From Thermoplasmata archaeon (GTDB lineage: Archaea; Thermoplasmatota; Thermoplasmata; Thermoplasmatales; Thermoplasmataceae): a DNA stretch of 6,253 nt. This document shows, piece after piece, positions 5,231 through 6,253 of the stretch (positions are counted from its first letter, which is position 1; each line of letters begins with the position of its first letter). Location: NCBI GenBank assembly GCA_021797955.1, contig JAJZYV010000120.1, positions 1-6,253 on the forward strand, written 5' to 3'. The position numbers and the translations under genes are program-made. The notes beneath the pieces are model-generated. The model had not been told where the DNA came from, searched no databases, and worked only from the letters and a program-made list of their open reading frames with translations.

Positions 5231-5758
5231 ATGAACAAAGTCATGACCGTAATTTATATTTCAGAGCGATCCAAGAAAGGCAACCAGTCCCTTGATGATT
5301 TGTTTAATTTCCTAATACCTATGGCACCTACCAGGATAATGATTGCTTTGGATAGAAATTCAGAAGAGGTATCAAACTTCATCCAAAAAAAATTTCCAGG
5401 ATTGCCGGTAGATACACTGGAGTGCAATATTTCCGGTACCAAAGACCAAGAAGTAAGCGCGGCAGACTTGGAGGTCAAAAGGAAGATCCTATCACTGGGA
5501 ATTGAAACACTGGCTAAGTATGTAGATTCAAATTTTAAGAATATGTACGATCTAAATTCCGAGGTAACTGTATCACTTTTTAGAGCTTTCTTTCAATTTT
5601 ATTCAAACGCCATGCCGTCAGATTATGAAGTATTTTACGAGTACAGGAGACTTTGTATCCTTGGAAAAATTGTTAAGAAAAAGCCAGAAAATGGTGACAT
5701 ACTGATTGTCTCTCCATGGGATGCCTATTGGTTTATGGACGAACTAGAAAAGTCTTGA
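5231..5758 (+). CDS. Hypothetical protein downstream of fttA, 175 residues
   Basis: I do not recognise this family. From the ATG at 5231 the protein is soluble, with no signal peptide or membrane helix. It opens with a beta strand (VMTVIYIS, 4-11), then a helix (about 19-30), a second strand (RIMIALD, 35-41) and a helix (44-54), an alternating pattern like a Rossmann-type or related alpha/beta fold. A charged helix (78-103), an aromatic segment (113-139, with many Phe and Tyr) and a final strand-plus-motif DILIVSPWDAYWF (156-168) follow. No known catalytic motif is visible. It lies 5 bp after the fttA stop. An in-frame TTG at 5222 overlapping that stop would add three residues, but ATG is preferred; M5 at 5243 is also possible. 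The spacing suggests co-transcription and translational coupling with fttA. A role in termination or RNA processing is inference from position only. Confidence 0.8.
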   Translation: MNKVMTVIYISERSKKGNQSLDDLFNFLIPMAPTRIMIALDRNSEEVSNFIQKKFPGLPVDTLECNISGTKDQEVSAADLEVKRKILSLGIETLAKYVDSNFKNMYDLNSEVTVSLFRAFFQFYSNAMPSDYEVFYEYRRLCILGKIVKKKPENGDILIVSPWDAYWFMDELEKS

Positions 5759-5764
5759 ATTATG

Positions 5765-5770
5765 TTTTTT
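5765..5770 (+). terminator. U-tract downstream of the fttA operon
   Basis: A run of six T begins six bases after the stop of the 175-residue gene. Archaeal termination, both intrinsic and FttA-dependent, uses U-rich 3' ends, so this is a plausible end for the psmB-fttA-ORF175 transcript. No strong hairpin precedes it, and the tract is short. Confidence 0.4.
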
Positions 5771-5794
5771 ACGTTTCAACCGAAGAAAAGAAAA

Positions 5795-5800
5795 TTTTAA
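5795..5800 (+). promoter_or_regulatory. TATA-like box of the glycosyltransferase gene
   Basis: TTTTAA is centred about 27 bp before the TTG at 5825, the same spacing as the other leaderless promoters here. It is a weaker match than the others. It supports TTG at 5825 as the first codon. Confidence 0.4.
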
Positions 5801-5824
5801 GTTTAGGGCTAAAATAGCGATCAG

Positions 5825-6253
5825 TTGGAGCAGAAAACAATATCTATAGTTATCCCGGCCTATAACGAGGCTCAAAGAATAGGTAAATTGTTGAAGGAAA
5901 TCAGGGCCAGCGTTTCGAATATAAAAGAGGTAATTGTTGTATTTGATGGAAATGATAGCACCCCTGAGGTGGTCGAAACAATCTACCCAGATGCCAAAAT
6001 TTTACAGTATACTAGAAAATTAGGAAAGGGAATGGCGGTTGTAAAAGGGATAGAGTCGGCAACTGGAGACATGGTTGCGTTCATTGATGCGGATGGATCT
6101 ATTTCTGGCTCAGAGCTGGAAAGGTTGAAGGAATTCCAGAAAAATGACAATTTTGTAATAGCTTCACGGTGGCTGGAAACATCAAGGGTAGTGGGAAAAC
6201 AGCCTCTGTACAGGATATTTCTTGGTCGAATTTTTCACTACTTTGTATTCTTC
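5825..6253 (+). CDS. Family 2 glycosyltransferase, dolichol-phosphate sugar synthase type, 3' truncated
   Basis: The first 143 codons of a GT-A fold transferase that would move a sugar from a nucleotide donor to an acceptor, probably a polyprenyl phosphate, at the inner face of the membrane. Seen directly: the opening strand SIVIPAYNEAQRIG (7-20), a strand with Asp41 (VVFDGNDST, 38-46, in place of the usual DDGSxDxT), RKLGKGMAVVKGI (64-76) and the metal-binding D-A-D at 88-90 within FIDADGS. SRW (114-116) matches the common GSR element. The start is TTG at 5825: an in-frame stop lies at 5810-5812, and no ATG or GTG occurs between it and the conserved first strand. The frame stays open to the window edge, so the C-terminus, including any membrane segments, is not visible. 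Donor and acceptor cannot be told from this part. It follows the probable terminator and is likely a separate transcription unit. Confidence 0.9.
   Translation, partial: MEQKTISIVIPAYNEAQRIGKLLKEIRASVSNIKEVIVVFDGNDSTPEVVETIYPDAKILQYTRKLGKGMAVVKGIESATGDMVAFIDADGSISGSELERLKEFQKNDNFVIASRWLETSRVVGKQPLYRIFLGRIFHYFVFF

Noticed and set aside
5762..5800. 12-codon ORF rich in Phe and Lys after the 175-residue gene
   Set aside because: It contains the T-run and its stop overlaps the TATA-like box; it has no ribosome site or family match. Treated as intergenic.
1..6253. Mobile elements, CRISPR arrays, tRNA or rRNA genes
   Set aside because: I saw no transposase, terminal repeat pair, spaced direct repeats or tRNA-like cloverleaf. 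Apart from the edges, nearly all of the window is accounted for by protein genes and short promoters.

Overview
The window is archaeal and fits the Thermoplasmatales (Thermoplasma, Ferroplasma, Picrophilus, Cuniculiplasma and relatives). The clearest evidence is a 211-residue proteasome beta subunit that, as I recall the Thermoplasma acidophilum protein, matches it in length, in its eight-residue propeptide and over long stretches. An archaeal-type KH/metallo-beta-lactamase/beta-CASP nuclease (aCPSF1/FttA), AT-rich DNA, AGA/AGG-rich arginine codons and TATA boxes about 25 bp upstream of start codons (leaderless transcripts) agree with this. Genus and species cannot be settled from the sequence alone.

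Layout from left to right. Bases 1-89 hold no identifiable gene, only the purC promoter and perhaps the tail of an upstream gene. purC (90-977, +) encodes SAICAR synthase of the long, yeast-like type. An unrecognised 129-residue protein (978-1367, -) runs tail-to-tail into purC with no base between the stops. A 37-bp divergent promoter then serves that gene and a stand-alone DEDDy exonuclease-like protein (1405-2043, +). That gene converges, 8 bp apart, on a two-CBS-domain protein (2052-2474, -). A 143-bp divergent intergenic region holds a promoter on each side and an inverted repeat. It is followed by psmB (2618-3253, +), fttA/aCPSF1 (3303-5225, +) and an unrecognised 175-residue protein (5231-5758, +) lying 5 bp downstream of fttA. 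The 5' part of a family 2 glycosyltransferase gene (5825 onward, +) runs off the right edge.

How the genes work together. The coherent unit is psmB-fttA-ORF175: proteolysis, 3'-end formation/transcription termination, and an unknown protein whose translation is probably coupled to fttA. The psmB-aCPSF1 pairing also occurs in other euryarchaea. The rest is ordinary housekeeping (purine synthesis, a CBS ligand sensor, a glycosyltransferase) and a probable nucleic-acid exonuclease. I see no rRNA, tRNA, CRISPR array, insertion sequence or phage gene.

I do not see a spectacular new system. The items most worth following are ORF175 beside the termination factor, the stand-alone exonuclease with its orphan divergent partner and very compact promoter, and the palindromic element upstream of psmB.
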